A stretch of 64,000 nucleotides of DNA from JAXMAR01 sp046350295 (GCA_046350295.1 JAXMAR010000002.1:62001-126000), one strand, 5' to 3'. Numbered from the stretch's first letter, positions 27,990-37,987 are shown. The notes: generated by a model from the sequence alone, not told the origin. Numbers and translations are program-made.

Positions 27990-28733
27990 ATGAAAGATCG
28001 GTTGCTGATCGGCGCTCTTCTCCTTGGCTTGACCGCCCTGGGCGGCTGCGGCAAAGGGGACGAGCCCGGCATGAAAACGTTGGATTCCGGCCTCAAGTAC
28101 CGCGACATCCGCGAAGGAGCGGGGGAGCCCGCCAAGAAGGGGGACAGCGTCAGTGTCGTCTACACCGGCAGGCTGCGGAGCGGCAAGCAGTTCGACGCCA
28201 ACGACGTCGACGACCCGTTCACGTTCGAGCTCGGCAAGAAGGTCGTCATCAAGGGCTGGGACGAGGGCCTGGTCGGCATGAAGATCGGCGGCACGCGTAA
28301 GCTGATCGTCCCGCCCGACCTCGCCTACGGCGACAGGGAGATTCCCGGCATCCCGGCCAACTCCGAGTTGATCTTCGAGGTCGAGCTGCTCGACATCAAC
28401 GGCTCCAAGGAGCCGAAGCTGACGATCAAGGACATCAAGGAGGGTGAGGGACGGGCCGCCAAGGCGGGGGACACCGTCGAAGTCCACTACACCGGCAAGC
28501 TCGCCGACGGAACGAAGTTCGACAGCAGCCGCGACCGGGACAAGCCGTTCGAGTTTCGGCTCGGCGCGGGAAAGGTCATCAAGGGTTGGGACCGCGGCGT
28601 GGTCGGCATGAAGGTCGGCGGCAAGCGCGAGCTGGTGATCCCACCGGAGCTGGGCTACGGCAAGAGGGGCACACCGACCATTCCACCGAATGCCGAGCTC
28701 TACTTCGAGGTGGAGCTGCTGCGTTTTCGCTAG
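27990..28733 (+). CDS. tandem-FKBP lipoprotein
   Basis: 247 residues. Lipoprotein signal MKDRLLIGALLLGLTAL ending GGC. Two FKBP domains follow: about 35-138 (DSVSVVYTGRLRSGKQFD, MKIGGTRKLIVPPDLAYG) and about 142-247 (DTVEVHYTGKLADGTKFDSS, MKVGGKRELVIPPELGYG). The second domain closely resembles the neighbouring single-domain gene, suggesting duplication and fusion. The first is more divergent (VVYTGRL, FDANDVDDP). ATG 27990 is chosen because GGAGG lies ten bases upstream; the GTG at 27981 would be too close. Confidence 0.9.
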   Translation: MKDRLLIGALLLGLTALGGCGKGDEPGMKTLDSGLKYRDIREGAGEPAKKGDSVSVVYTGRLRSGKQFDANDVDDPFTFELGKKVVIKGWDEGLVGMKIGGTRKLIVPPDLAYGDREIPGIPANSELIFEVELLDINGSKEPKLTIKDIKEGEGRAAKAGDTVEVHYTGKLADGTKFDSSRDRDKPFEFRLGAGKVIKGWDRGVVGMKVGGKRELVIPPELGYGKRGTPTIPPNAELYFEVELLRFR

Positions 28734-28842
28734 AGTCGATTGGGCCGAAGCCCGGTAGCTGATTTCACGACAGCCCGAGCTCTCACCCGAGTTCGGCTAC
28801 ACGTCCGTCCACGTCGAAACAATGGGTTCCGGAAGGCTTGGC

Positions 28843-29661
28843 GTGTACACGCGCATTGCCGTCCTTGGCGGTATTTACAGCAATTACCTGGCCCTCCGCA
28901 CGGCCCTCGCCGATGCCCGCGGTCGGGGCGCCGAAGCGATCTTCTGCCTCGGCGATCTGGGCGCCTTCGGCCCCCACCCGGACCGCGTCTTTCCTCTCCT
29001 TCGCGACCACGGCGTCCAGTGCATTCAAGGCAACTATGACAACTCCATCGGCAACGACCTGCCGGACTGCCAGTGCGGCTACACCGATCCGCGCGACAAC
29101 CATTTCGCCCGCCTCAGTTACGCCTACACCTTCGAGCACACCGCGCCCGCCAACCGGGCATGGCTGCGCGAGCAGCCCGCGCAGCTTCGCTTTCAACTTG
29201 GCAATTACCGGGCCCTGTGCTGCCACGGCAGCCCGCGCCGCCCGAACGAGTTTCTCTGGGAATCGACAACGTCTTCCGCTTTCCTCGACTCCCTGTTCGA
29301 CGCGCACGAAGCCGACGTCATCCTGGCGACGCACACCGGCATCAAATGGCGCCGTTCCCTGGCTGCTATTTCGACCGGCAAACAGGGCCCGCTCCTCGTC
29401 GCTGAGCGCCACTTCGTCAACGTCGGTGTCCTCGGCCGTCCGGAGAACGATGGCCGTACCAACGTCTGGTATGCGCTCCTGACGGCACGACCTCATGTGG
29501 AAGTGGAATTCGTGCCGGTAACCTACGATCACGTCCGACTGGCGGCCGAGATGCGCGCGGAAGGCTTGCCGCCGGAGTTCATCGAGACCATCGAAACGGG
29601 GTGGTGGACGAGCTGCCTGGAAGTGCTGCCGGGAAAGGAGCGCCGTCGCGGCCGCTATTGA
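28843..29661 (+). CDS. metallophosphoesterase-like protein lacking first metal motif
   Basis: 272 residues. Calcineurin-like order of motifs: RIAVLGGIYSNYLAL, CLGDLGAFGPHPD, QGNYDNS, ALCCHGSPRRP and ILATHTGIKW. The first motif should read D-x-H-G-N; here it is GGIYSN, so the Asp and His metal ligands are missing. The last should be GHTH and reads THTG. DCQCGYTDPRDNHFARLSY is an unusual insert. Catalysis by the standard two-metal mechanism is doubtful. GTG 28843 is preferred, since GGAAGG lies six bases upstream; ATG 28822 is the alternative. Confidence 0.8.
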   Translation: MYTRIAVLGGIYSNYLALRTALADARGRGAEAIFCLGDLGAFGPHPDRVFPLLRDHGVQCIQGNYDNSIGNDLPDCQCGYTDPRDNHFARLSYAYTFEHTAPANRAWLREQPAQLRFQLGNYRALCCHGSPRRPNEFLWESTTSSAFLDSLFDAHEADVILATHTGIKWRRSLAAISTGKQGPLLVAERHFVNVGVLGRPENDGRTNVWYALLTARPHVEVEFVPVTYDHVRLAAEMRAEGLPPEFIETIETGWWTSCLEVLPGKERRRGRY

Positions 29662-29778
29662 CATACTTATTGAAGGAATCGTGTCGAGTCGTCTGGCGAC
29701 GACTCGACACGTCCGGGACCGAGTCCTTGGATCAGCGCACCTCGATCTCGTTTGCCAGGATCGGCAACGCCGTGGCTT

Positions 29779-29919
29779 TCATGACCGCGTGCTGGGCGTG
29801 GTATGTGTGAAAGCGGCGACGCCGAGTCGAACCTGGTTGCCGCGAATCGCGACCGAGGTCGGGCGAATGTTGTCGTCGATGACGATCTCTTCGCTCGGTT
29901 TGCGACTGAGCACCAGCAT
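29779..29919 (-). CDS. csrA: short CsrA homologue, C-terminus missing
   Basis: 46 residues: MLVLSRKPSEEIVIDDNI, then VAIRGNQVRLGV, the unmistakable CsrA/RsmA core strands 1-4. After RLGV the sequence becomes AAFTHTTPSTRS and stops, so strand 5, the RNA-binding Arg44 region and the C-terminal helix are absent. No other frame restores a convincing C-terminus. TAAGGAAG lies about eight bases before the ATG, so translation is plausible. The start is 14 bases downstream of the radical SAM stop, so it may be co-transcribed with it. Either a truncated remnant or an error-affected copy. Confidence 0.7.
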   Translation of the reverse strand: MLVLSRKPSEEIVIDDNIRPTSVAIRGNQVRLGVAAFTHTTPSTRS

Positions 29920-29932
29920 CGTTCACGCTTCC

Positions 29933-32771
29933 TTAATGAGAACGAATCAGGGGGTCGTTCCTCACTTCGGCGGCGCTCGACGAAGACGTGTCGTTGTCAA
30001 GCCGCTCCGGGCGCAGCCGGGCGAGGAGCTTCGCAAAATCCCCGCTCACCAGGGCGCCGGGCAATCGGCCGATGTCCACCTCGCCCCAGGGCGTCGCATT
30101 CGGCGCCGGGATCGGTCGCGGGCGCCGCAGGCCAAGACGCTCCAGCACGCGCTTGACGACCCGCTTCGCCTGGCGCCAGCACCACGAGCGCAGTGCGCGC
30201 AGCCTCGGCGCCAGGCCACGCGGTAAGGTCGGCTCGAGGGCGCCCCGCTCCCGGTCCAGCGCCGCGAGCCAGTCCGGGCCCAGTTGCTGCGGCACGGCGT
30301 AATAAAGACCGTCGTAGGTGACGATGTTGTACATCCTGTTCTCGCTGCCCGCTTGGACGTCGCTCTGCTGCAACTCGGGGATCGCCGCGTCGGCGCGGGC
30401 GAAGCGGCACCGCACGCGGGCGCGCAGGTCGATCGTTCCGGCGCCAATGGCCACGGCGCCAAAGCGCCGCCCACCAAAGGCCTCTTCGAAGGCGTGCTTC
30501 TCCACCGCGTAAAGCTCGGTCTTGTCGGCGACGATGACCACGTCGCTCTTGAAGTAGTACACCCGCTCTTGCGGCAAGGCGCTGCCGGCTCGAAAAGCGA
30601 GGGCGCCACGCCGCGCCGCCTCGTTGTGCATCTCTTCCGGCTTCGGCTCCATCCGGCCCACACCGCCGCTGAGCGAGTTCTCGTTGGCGCCGCCGCTGCC
30701 GCCGGTGCGGCACTTGTCCCGCCCCTTCTGCACGTCTTCGATGATCCGGTGCGCCCATGCGCCCACCGGAAAGCCCGCGTCGTGCAGCGCCAGGGCCACG
30801 CGCTCGAACCGTTGCTTCCGCACGTTCTCGTCGATATAGGGCTCGACGCTGTACCAGCGGTCCGCCGGGATCGCACGCGGGCATTCCCGGTAGAGCTTCT
30901 GTTTGTCTTCGCGAAAGTGAATGCCGTGCTTCTCCGGCTCGAGCCAGTAGACGCTGCCCGTCGAGAGGATCAGCGGATTGATGTTGGCGAGTCGACCGAT
31001 GAAGCGGCGCGTCTCCAGGATGAGCCCGATGCCCTCCTCGATATCCTGGTCGGTCTCTCCCGGCACGCCGATGACCCAGTTCACCTCGGTATAGATGCCC
31101 GCCTCCCAGCAGTCGCGCAGGTTCTGGCGCACGGTCGCTGTCGTGTACCCCTTCTTCTGCAGCTTGAGGGCGTTCTCCGAAAAGGCGTCGACGCCGAAGC
31201 GCAGGGCGACGAAGCCGGCTTTTCGCAGCTTGTCGAAAAAGGCCCGGTCGCATTTCTTGTGGATCCGCATGCCCCGTCGGCTTGATCTTCCAGGCCGCGC
31301 GCATGATCTCGTCGCAGATCGCCAGCAGCGCCTCCGGTTTGCCGTTGAGGTCGCTCTCGTTGAACATGAACAGCCGGCGGCCCTGTTCCGCCAGCCATTC
31401 CAGCTCGTCGACGAACGACTCGGCCGAGCGGATGCGCCAGTAAAAACGCTCCGCGCAGAACGTGCAGCGCGACCAGCGGCAGCCCCGGCTCGCAATGACC
31501 GGCGTCAACTGATAGCCGTTGTAGTTGCGGTAAAGGTCAAGGTCGTACCATTCGTAGCGCGGGTGCTCGAGGCGATCGAGATCGTGCACCAGCGGGGCCG
31601 GCAGGAACGGCTCCTCAGGGCGGTCGAAGCGCGACATGGCGCCGGGCGTGTTCGCCGGCCGCTCGCCGCGCGCCAGCCGCTCCAGGAGGGGGCCGACGGT
31701 CAGGTCCGCCTCGCCGATGCACATGTAGTCGGCGAGGGGAAAGGCGCGCATGCCGATGTCGGGGCTGTAGCAGGAGAAGCCGCCGACGAGGATGACGGTT
31801 TTCGGCAGGGCGGCTTTCACCCGCGCCGCCACCGTCGCGGAGAACTTCTCGCTGCACGCCTGGATGGAAAGCCCCAGCACCTTGGGCCGGGCGGCGATGA
31901 GCTTGTCGACGATCTCGCGAATTTCGGGCTCGAAGTAGGCGATGACCTCGTCCTCGGCCCAGAGGTCGTAATGCTCCGCTTGCCAGGGATCGGCCGGCAG
32001 CTCGCGGCCGCTCGGCAAGCGGATGACGCCTCCCTCGTCGCAGAGGCGGCGGATGTGAAAGCGATGGTAGAGGAGGATATCGAGGTCGCACGTTTGGTAG
32101 GAGACGTTGACCTGCTTGAGGGCATTGTGGACGTAGCCCAGGCCGTTGGGCATGAGGCCGAGGTTTCGAGCGGGGCAATCGATGAGGATGGCGTCGAGGT
32201 CCGGTCGGAAGACGATGTCGGGAACGTCGATCGGATAGATGATGTCGCGGGCCCAGGGCGCCCAGGCGCGGGCGGGGATCTTGTCGATGCCAAGATCGGG
32301 GAGGATGTCCGGGTCGATGAGCCGGAAACGCGAGGGGGTGCCGCCCGCCGAGCCGGCGGCGTCGGAGCCGCTCAACCACTGCCGCATGCGCAGGCGCGGA
32401 AGCATCCGGGTCTCGCACAGGAAGATCGTTTCCACGCCACAGGGGACCTCGCGTCCAAGCGCGACAGGAATGCCGCAGAAGTCCATGGCGCCGTCGGCCG
32501 GAACGTCTTCGACGATGACCGAGCGGATGCGCGCCGCCAGCGCCGGGCAATGTCTGAGCAGGTAGCGAAGAAAGGCGCCGTCGCCGTCGAGCGCCACGGC
32601 GAGCCTCGGCTGGGAAAACAAATGGGCGGCAAGCAGAGTGAGACAGGCGCGGTCGGCGGGGCCGTCATCGAAGGCGAAACACTGATGCGCGCTGAAGCGC
32701 ACGCGCGTGCCGGCGACGCGGCGCACCGACCTGTCCTGCTCCAAGACGAGGGTGGCGCGGGCCATATCCAT
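29933..32771 (-). CDS. B12-binding radical SAM protein, frameshifted
   Basis: About 945 residues when one frameshift is repaired. An N-terminal unknown domain (about 1-230) is followed by a B12-binding-like domain (about 240-400: DEVIAYFEPEIREIVDKLI, VILVGGFSCYSPDI). The radical SAM domain (about 445-680) contains SRGCRWSRCTFC, with four rather than three residues between the first two cysteines, then EVNWVIGVPGETDQDIEEG. The C-terminal part includes YNIVTYDGLYYAVPQQLGPD. Near 31270 a G run reads GGGGC where one more G restores KIKPTGGMRIHKKCDRAFF. ATG 32771 has AGGAGG six bases upstream. Such enzymes often methylate unactivated carbons; the substrate is unknown. It follows the TIR-like gene by 55 bases. 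Confidence 0.8.
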
Positions 32772-32826
32772 GAAACGCCTCCTTGCGCTCCGGAACACCG
32801 GAATTCACTCCGTCTCGCCAGGGATT

Positions 32827-33285
32827 TCAGGCCGGCAAGAGCGGCGCCTTCGCGCGTTCCAAAGTCTCGGAACGGACCATCTCGAAAACAGCCGCGGCGT
32901 CGAACGGCGCCGTCGTATCCGCCCGGTCGCGAAGCTCGGCGCTGACCTCGGCGGCGCCCCAGGCCGGCACGGCGATGACCGGCTTGCCATGGCGCCGGGC
33001 CATGTCCAGCTCGAGCTCGATCCAGGCGCGTACGCCCGGCTCGCGCCAGACGCCTTCGAGCAGCAAGACAGCATGGACGGGGATGATCTGCGCCTCGAGC
33101 GTGCGCTGGATGGTTTCTCTGCCGCGCGGCGAGCGCGGATCGATGGCCGGATCGTGCCAGGGCAGGCTGAAGTTGCGCCAGCCGTGGACGTCGTGCTCGT
33201 CCAGAATGCCTGCCAGCCGTTTCCAATCGTCATGAAAACGCCAGGCATGAACGAGGAATAGATCGCGAGCGCCGGCGTTAATCAT
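32827..33285 (-). CDS. TIR-like (ThsB/MTH538 type) domain protein
   Basis: 152 residues. RDLFLVHAWRFHDDWKRLAG, then WRNFSLPWHDPAID, ETIQRTLEAQIIPVHAVLLL, and a WIELELDMARRHGKPVIAV helix-strand. This order fits the MTH538 TIR-like family (Pfam TIR_2-like), to which Thoeris ThsB belongs. In ThsB such domains make or sense NAD-derived signals during phage defence. No ThsA partner (SIR2/SLOG or TM effector) is next to it; its neighbour is a B12 radical SAM gene. Start ATG 33285; divergent from a HEAT-repeat gene. Confidence 0.7.
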   Translation of the reverse strand: MINAGARDLFLVHAWRFHDDWKRLAGILDEHDVHGWRNFSLPWHDPAIDPRSPRGRETIQRTLEAQIIPVHAVLLLEGVWREPGVRAWIELELDMARRHGKPVIAVPAWGAAEVSAELRDRADTTAPFDAAAVFEMVRSETLERAKAPLLPA

Positions 33286-33517
33286 GTGGGACCATTGAAA
33301 AGACGACGAATGAAGGCGATTCGGGGGCCTGGGTTAGCGAGAGGGTATCAGGAAAAGAACGAACCGGTCAACGGCTTCGACTTCTTGGCAGTCCGCGTGG
33401 GCTGCCGGCCAAGCGGTCCGGCGGCCCATCGGGGATGGCCCGCGCTTGCGTTGGGTCGCCGCGACGTTAGGATTGGGATGACGCATCGTTCTTAAAACAG
33501 CAACCGGAGACGCCGTC

Positions 33518-34672
33518 ATGAAGCGTGCCGCTCTTTTCGTCTGCCTGGCCTTCGCATCGACCGGCCGGGCTCAGGACGCGGACATCAAGGCCGCCCTCGC
33601 CTCGCTCCACCGCGGCGAAACGGCCGCTGCCAGGAGTCTCGCTCGCCTCGGCGCCCCGGCTGTGCCGGGCGTGATCAAGGCGCTGAGTGACGAGGACGCG
33701 CGCATCCGCGGCATCGCCGCCCTCGCCCTGAGGCACATCGGCCCCGCCGCCAAGGACGCGGCTCCCGCCCTCGCCGAAGCCCTGCGCGACATGGACATCA
33801 GCGTCGCTTCCGAAGCCGCGCAGGCTCTGGGCGCCATCGGTCCCGCCGCCGCGCCGGCGCTCGCCGCCGCGCTCAAGAAGGACGCCTCGCCGGCCGTCGT
33901 CGTCCGCGCCTGCGAGGCGATCCGCATCCTCGGGCCCGCGGCCAAGGAATGCGTCCCCACGCTCATCGCCACGCTGAAGAAGCCGAAGGACCTGGAGAAT
34001 GTCCTGCCGGTCCTCGAGGCGCTCGGCCGCATAGGCCCCGCCGCCGCCCCCGCCGCGGGGGAGATCGTGCGGCTGCTCCGTCCCGAAGCGCTGAAGGAGG
34101 CCAAGGCGGGCCCGCTTCTGGAAGATGGCATGCGCGCCCAGGCCGTCCACACCCTCGGCCGCCTCGGCCCCGGCGCCAAGGAAGCCGTCCCGGTCCTGAT
34201 CGGCATCTTCAAGGACAAGCGCTCCCCCGGCGATCCGCTCGGCGTGCTCAGCCTCGATGCCCTCGCGCAGATCGGCGCCGCCAGCGAAGACCTGACGCCA
34301 TTCCTGGTCGAGCAGATCGAGCGGGGGGCCACGCCCAAGCTCGTCTACTACCGCGCCCTCGCCCAGGTCGGCGCTCCGGGCAAGGCGGACATCGCCAAGG
34401 TCGCCGGCGGCATGCGGCACAAGGACGCCTGGGTCCGCCTCTACGCCGCCGCCATCGTCGGCAAGGTCGAACCGAACGACCCGGCCGTCGTTTCCATCCT
34501 CATCGAGTCACTCAAGGAGGCCGATCCCAAGATGCGGCGGCAAGCGGCCATCTACGTCGGCCTCGTCCGCCCACGGGATGAATCGGTCCGCGAAGCGATC
34601 GTGCAAGCGACGCGTGACATGGATAGGACCGTAAGCGCGGCCGCCAAAGAGGCGTTGGAAAAGCTGAAATGA
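33518..34672 (+). CDS. secreted HEAT-repeat protein
   Basis: 384 residues. The signal peptide MKRAALFVCLAFASTGRAQ is followed by at least eight HEAT/PBS-like repeats with the recurring pattern LGRIGPAAAPA / ALRHIGPAAKDAAPALAEAL. These helical repeats make protein-binding surfaces. No catalytic motif. Monocistronic and convergent with the WD40 kinase gene. Start has GGAGAC-type pairing upstream. Function unknown. Confidence 0.85.
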   Translation: MKRAALFVCLAFASTGRAQDADIKAALASLHRGETAAARSLARLGAPAVPGVIKALSDEDARIRGIAALALRHIGPAAKDAAPALAEALRDMDISVASEAAQALGAIGPAAAPALAAALKKDASPAVVVRACEAIRILGPAAKECVPTLIATLKKPKDLENVLPVLEALGRIGPAAAPAAGEIVRLLRPEALKEAKAGPLLEDGMRAQAVHTLGRLGPGAKEAVPVLIGIFKDKRSPGDPLGVLSLDALAQIGAASEDLTPFLVEQIERGATPKLVYYRALAQVGAPGKADIAKVAGGMRHKDAWVRLYAAAIVGKVEPNDPAVVSILIESLKEADPKMRRQAAIYVGLVRPRDESVREAIVQATRDMDRTVSAAAKEALEKLK

Positions 34673-34688
34673 GCTGGAGCGAAACCGA

Positions 34689-37398
34689 TTATTTTCGCGC
34701 CAGAGCGGTCGTCGATTCCAACCGGAAGATGTAGATCGTGCCGTTGCTATTGGCCGTCGCGAAGTGCCGGCCGTCCGCCGCGAATGCGACGCCGAGGACC
34801 GGCCAGCGCAGCTCCCAGCTCCGCTGCGGTCGGTGCGTGGCGGCGTCCCAGTGCTTGACGAAGCCGTCCTCGCCGACGGTCACGAAGGTCTGACCGTCGG
34901 GAGCGAAGGCGATGTCGTGAGCCCCCTTGTCATGTCCCTTGACGCTGGCCACTTCGCGCAGCCCAGCCCCGTTCCAGACCCATTGCGTGACCGAGCCGTC
35001 CGCGCCGACGCCAATCAAGCGCTGCCCGTCACGGTCGAACGCCAACCGGCGCAGCGCTCCGCGCTTGTGGGGGAAGCGCCGCGGCGCCGTTTCCGGTCGC
35101 TGCGGATCGGCGCAGCAGAGGTTCCCCGTCCGCAACGCCCAGAACAGGTCCCGGCCGTTCGGCGTGAAGGCGAGCGCGGCGACGTCGGCGCCTGCCTCCC
35201 AGACATGAAGGCGTTTGCCGGTGGCGATGTCCCAGAGGCGAATCTTGCCGTCGCCGCATGCCGTCGCCAGGCGATCTCCCGCCGGATGGTACGCCAGGCC
35301 GACGACCGGCCGCGGATGGCGCTCGAAGGCGCGTTGTGTTCGCGCGGTCACGTCCCAGAGACGCAGGACGCCGTCGGAGCCGGCCGTGGCGAACTGTCCC
35401 CCATCCGGGCTCACCGCGATCAGCGTGGAGCGGGCGGGGGCGCCGCCGAGCTTGAGCGGGAAGAGCGGCCCGCCTGTGCTCCAGGCCCGCAACGGTGTCT
35501 CCTCGCCGCCGGCGACCAGCCAGGAGGCGTCGGGCGCGAAGGCGAGCGTCCGCCAGGGCTTGCTGTCGCTCGCGATCTTCCAGGCGCCCAGGACGGCGAC
35601 TACCTCGCGTGGCTGCCACTCGAATTTCTGCAGCTTGTCGATCTTGCTCCGGTCCAGGCGATCGAGCGGCGACGGCAATTCGGTCAGCAGGCGATCTGCT
35701 TCACGGGCCAGGGCATCGTTAAAATGCGCCGCCCGAAAGCCGACAATCTCCCGGCGCAGCTCGGCGCCGTCCCCTTTGTTCGCCCGCACCTTGGTTCGCA
35801 GCTCTTCGAGGCCGCGCGCCCCCGCATCCTCCGCGCTCAGCTTCAAGAGCGGCGGGCTGGCCTGCGGATAATGCGTGCTCATGGCGGCGAGCAGCATGCC
35901 GCAAATAAGAGCGACGCCGAGCGACACCAGAGCCAGCCAGCGCCGGCCGCGCGGCGGGATCTCCGTCGCCTCGTTGCGTTCCAGAGCCGGCTCGGCGGCA
36001 GGCGGTTCCACGGCAGAGCAGCCCGGCAGACGGCCCCACGGCAGGCGGCTTGCCCTGGCGTGACGAAGGGTCCGCGGCGGCGATTCCAGGGCTTGGGCGT
36101 CGCGCTTTTGTCGCTTCGGCTCCCGGCCGCCGCAGCGCGCTCCTTGAGGAACTCCGCCAGCGCCCGCCAACTCGCCTGGCGTCTGGTAACGGTCCTCGGG
36201 CTTCTTCGCCATCGGCTCCCGCAGGATCGCCGACACGGCTTCCGGGACGTGCGTCTCGGCCGACGAAGGCCGCCCATGCGCCCTTCACCCAATCCGGATC
36301 GAGCAGGCGGCGGCGCCGCGCCTCGTCCACGGGCTCGGCCTGGTCCAGCTGGTGGTGCAGCAGGCGCTCCGTCAAGGTTCCGTTGGGAAAAGGAGGCTGG
36401 CCGCTGAGAAGGAAATAGAAGGTGCAGCCCAGGCTGTAGAGATCGGCGCGGATGTCGCAGGCGCTGGAGTTGCGCGTCTGCTCGGGGGCGATGTAGTCGG
36501 GGGTGCCCATCACGGCGCCGAGCTGCGTCAAACGCGTGCGGTCGTTGTCCACGTCCGTCCACCGCGCCAGGCCCATGTCCAGGATCTTGATCAGCCCCCA
36601 GGGCAGGTCGCTCGCCGGCAGCGGGACCACACCGCTCGCCTGCGACACCGGCCTCGACGCCAGACCGCTCGGCCGGGGCTGCACTCCCGTCTCCTTCGCG
36701 CGGGCCATGATCGCGCTGGCGCGCGTCTCGCCGGGGCGGGTGAGGAACAGGTTGGCCGGCTTGATGTCGCGGTGGACCAGGCCTTGCTCCGCCGCGTGAC
36801 CGAGGCCGAGCGCCGCCTGCCGGATGTAGTCGCAGGCCTGCGTCACCGGCAGCGGCCCGGACTGCTTGACCAGCCGGGCCAGGTCGATGCCGTCGATGTA
36901 CTCCATCGCGATATAGCAGACGCCGTCGACGTGGTCGGCGTCAAAGGCGTGGACGATATTGGGATGGCGCATCTGCCCCAGCGCCTGCATCTCGCGCTCG
37001 AAGCGCTTGATGACCTTGGCGTTGCTCAGGCACTCGCGGCGGATCACCTTCAAGGCGACGACTCGCCCCAGGCTCCGCTGCCGGGCCTTGAACACCTGTC
37101 CCATGCCCCCTTCACCGAGCCGTTCCAGATAGACATAGGGGCCAAAAGCCAAATCGGCGCCGCGGCCGAGGAAGAGCTGATTGATCTGATAGGCGGTCAG
37201 CCAGTCGCGGCGCAGCAGGTCCTGGGCCAGCTCCCGCGCGTCGCGGTGCGAAGCGGCCAGCGCGAGCAGACGGTCGCGCGGCTCGCCATCCAGCAATTGC
37301 AGCTGGAGAATGGCTTCCGCGAGCTGGACCGGAGTGAACGGAGGCATCTTCACGGTTCCGGACGGGGGCGCAGGGTCCTCAGATCGACTATAGCTCAC
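34689..37398 (-). CDS. Ser/Thr protein kinase with WD40 repeats, frameshifted
   Basis: About 900 residues across three frames. N-terminal planctomycete segment (LAEAILQLQLLDGEPRDRLL), kinase domain with LGEGGMGQVFKA, ALKVI, HRDIKPANL, ILDMGLAR (DMG in place of DFG) and APEQ. Between about 36040 and 36260 the frame changes at least twice; stitched text reads VPEAVSAILREPMAKKPEDRYQTP and then LAEFLKERAAAAG. A membrane helix (LALVSLGVALICGMLLAAM) separates the kinase from an extracytoplasmic region with WD40 repeats (RLWDVTARTQRAF; IRLWDIATGKRL; FVKHWDAATHRP). A canonical transmembrane signalling kinase. The start is GTG 37398; ATG 37347 is possible. Confidence 0.8.
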
Positions 37399-37544
37399 AA
37401 AATCCTCACCCTGCCCATTCCCGTCTCCTTAGACGCGGCGGAGACGCCGATAGTTCTCTTCACGTCGGCCTGGCTTCCATGGCGGTTTCGCGGGTAGAGT
37501 CCGCGGCGACGCCGGCGCCACTGGTCGCCGCTCATCTTTCTCGC

Positions 37545-37550
37545 TAGAAT
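37545..37550 (+). promoter_or_regulatory. -10-like element of rplU
   Basis: TAGAAT within CTCGCTAGAATG, 45 bases before the rplU ATG. The preceding GC gives a partial extended -10. Confidence 0.4.
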
Positions 37551-37595
37551 GCACGTTCGGGGTCGATCCAGGAAGCTCAGTGCAAGGAACAGAAC

Positions 37596-37907
37596 ATGTA
37601 CGCGATCATTGAGGACGGCAGCCGGCAGTACCGCGTCGAGGAAGGCGACGTCGTCAAGCTCGACTACCGCCCCGCAGAGGTCGGCGCCAGCTTGGAGTTC
37701 GACCGCGTGCTCCTCTACCAGAACGAGGCCGATACCCGCATCGGCCAGCCCACCGTCGCCGGCGCCAAGGTCGTCGGCGAGGTCGTTGAGCATCCTTCCA
37801 CCAAGCTCTACATCCAGCACTTCCGCCGCCGCAAAAACTACCGCCGCCTCCGCGGCCATCGCCAGCCCTACACCAGCGTCCGCATCCAGAAGATCGTCGT
37901 CGCTTGA
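37596..37907 (+). CDS. rplU: 50S ribosomal protein L21
   Basis: 103 residues, normal length. MYAIIEDGSRQYRVEEGDVV, DRVLLYQNEADTRIGQPTV and the basic end FRRRKNYRRLRGHRQPYT are typical of L21, which binds 23S rRNA in the large subunit. In most bacteria rpmA (L27) follows; here a strong terminator follows directly and no rpmA is present. Divergent from the WD40 kinase gene. Confidence 0.97.
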   Translation: MYAIIEDGSRQYRVEEGDVVKLDYRPAEVGASLEFDRVLLYQNEADTRIGQPTVAGAKVVGEVVEHPSTKLYIQHFRRRKNYRRLRGHRQPYTSVRIQKIVVA

Positions 37908-37933
37908 TGTATGGCGCTGACTGAGACGCGCAA

Positions 37934-37966
37934 AAGCTCGCGACCTGAGGTCGCGAGCTTTTTTTC
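37934..37966 (+). terminator. rho-independent terminator of rplU
   Basis: Perfect 12-13 base arms (AAGCTCGCGACC / GGTCGCGAGCTT) around a TGA loop, followed by TTTTTTT. The best terminator in the window. Confidence 0.92.
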
Positions 37967-37987
37967 TCGATGGACTCGCGCTAACGA

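Noticed and set aside
32827..33285. Complete Thoeris defence system
   Set aside because: Only a TIR-like protein is present; no ThsA-type effector is adjacent.
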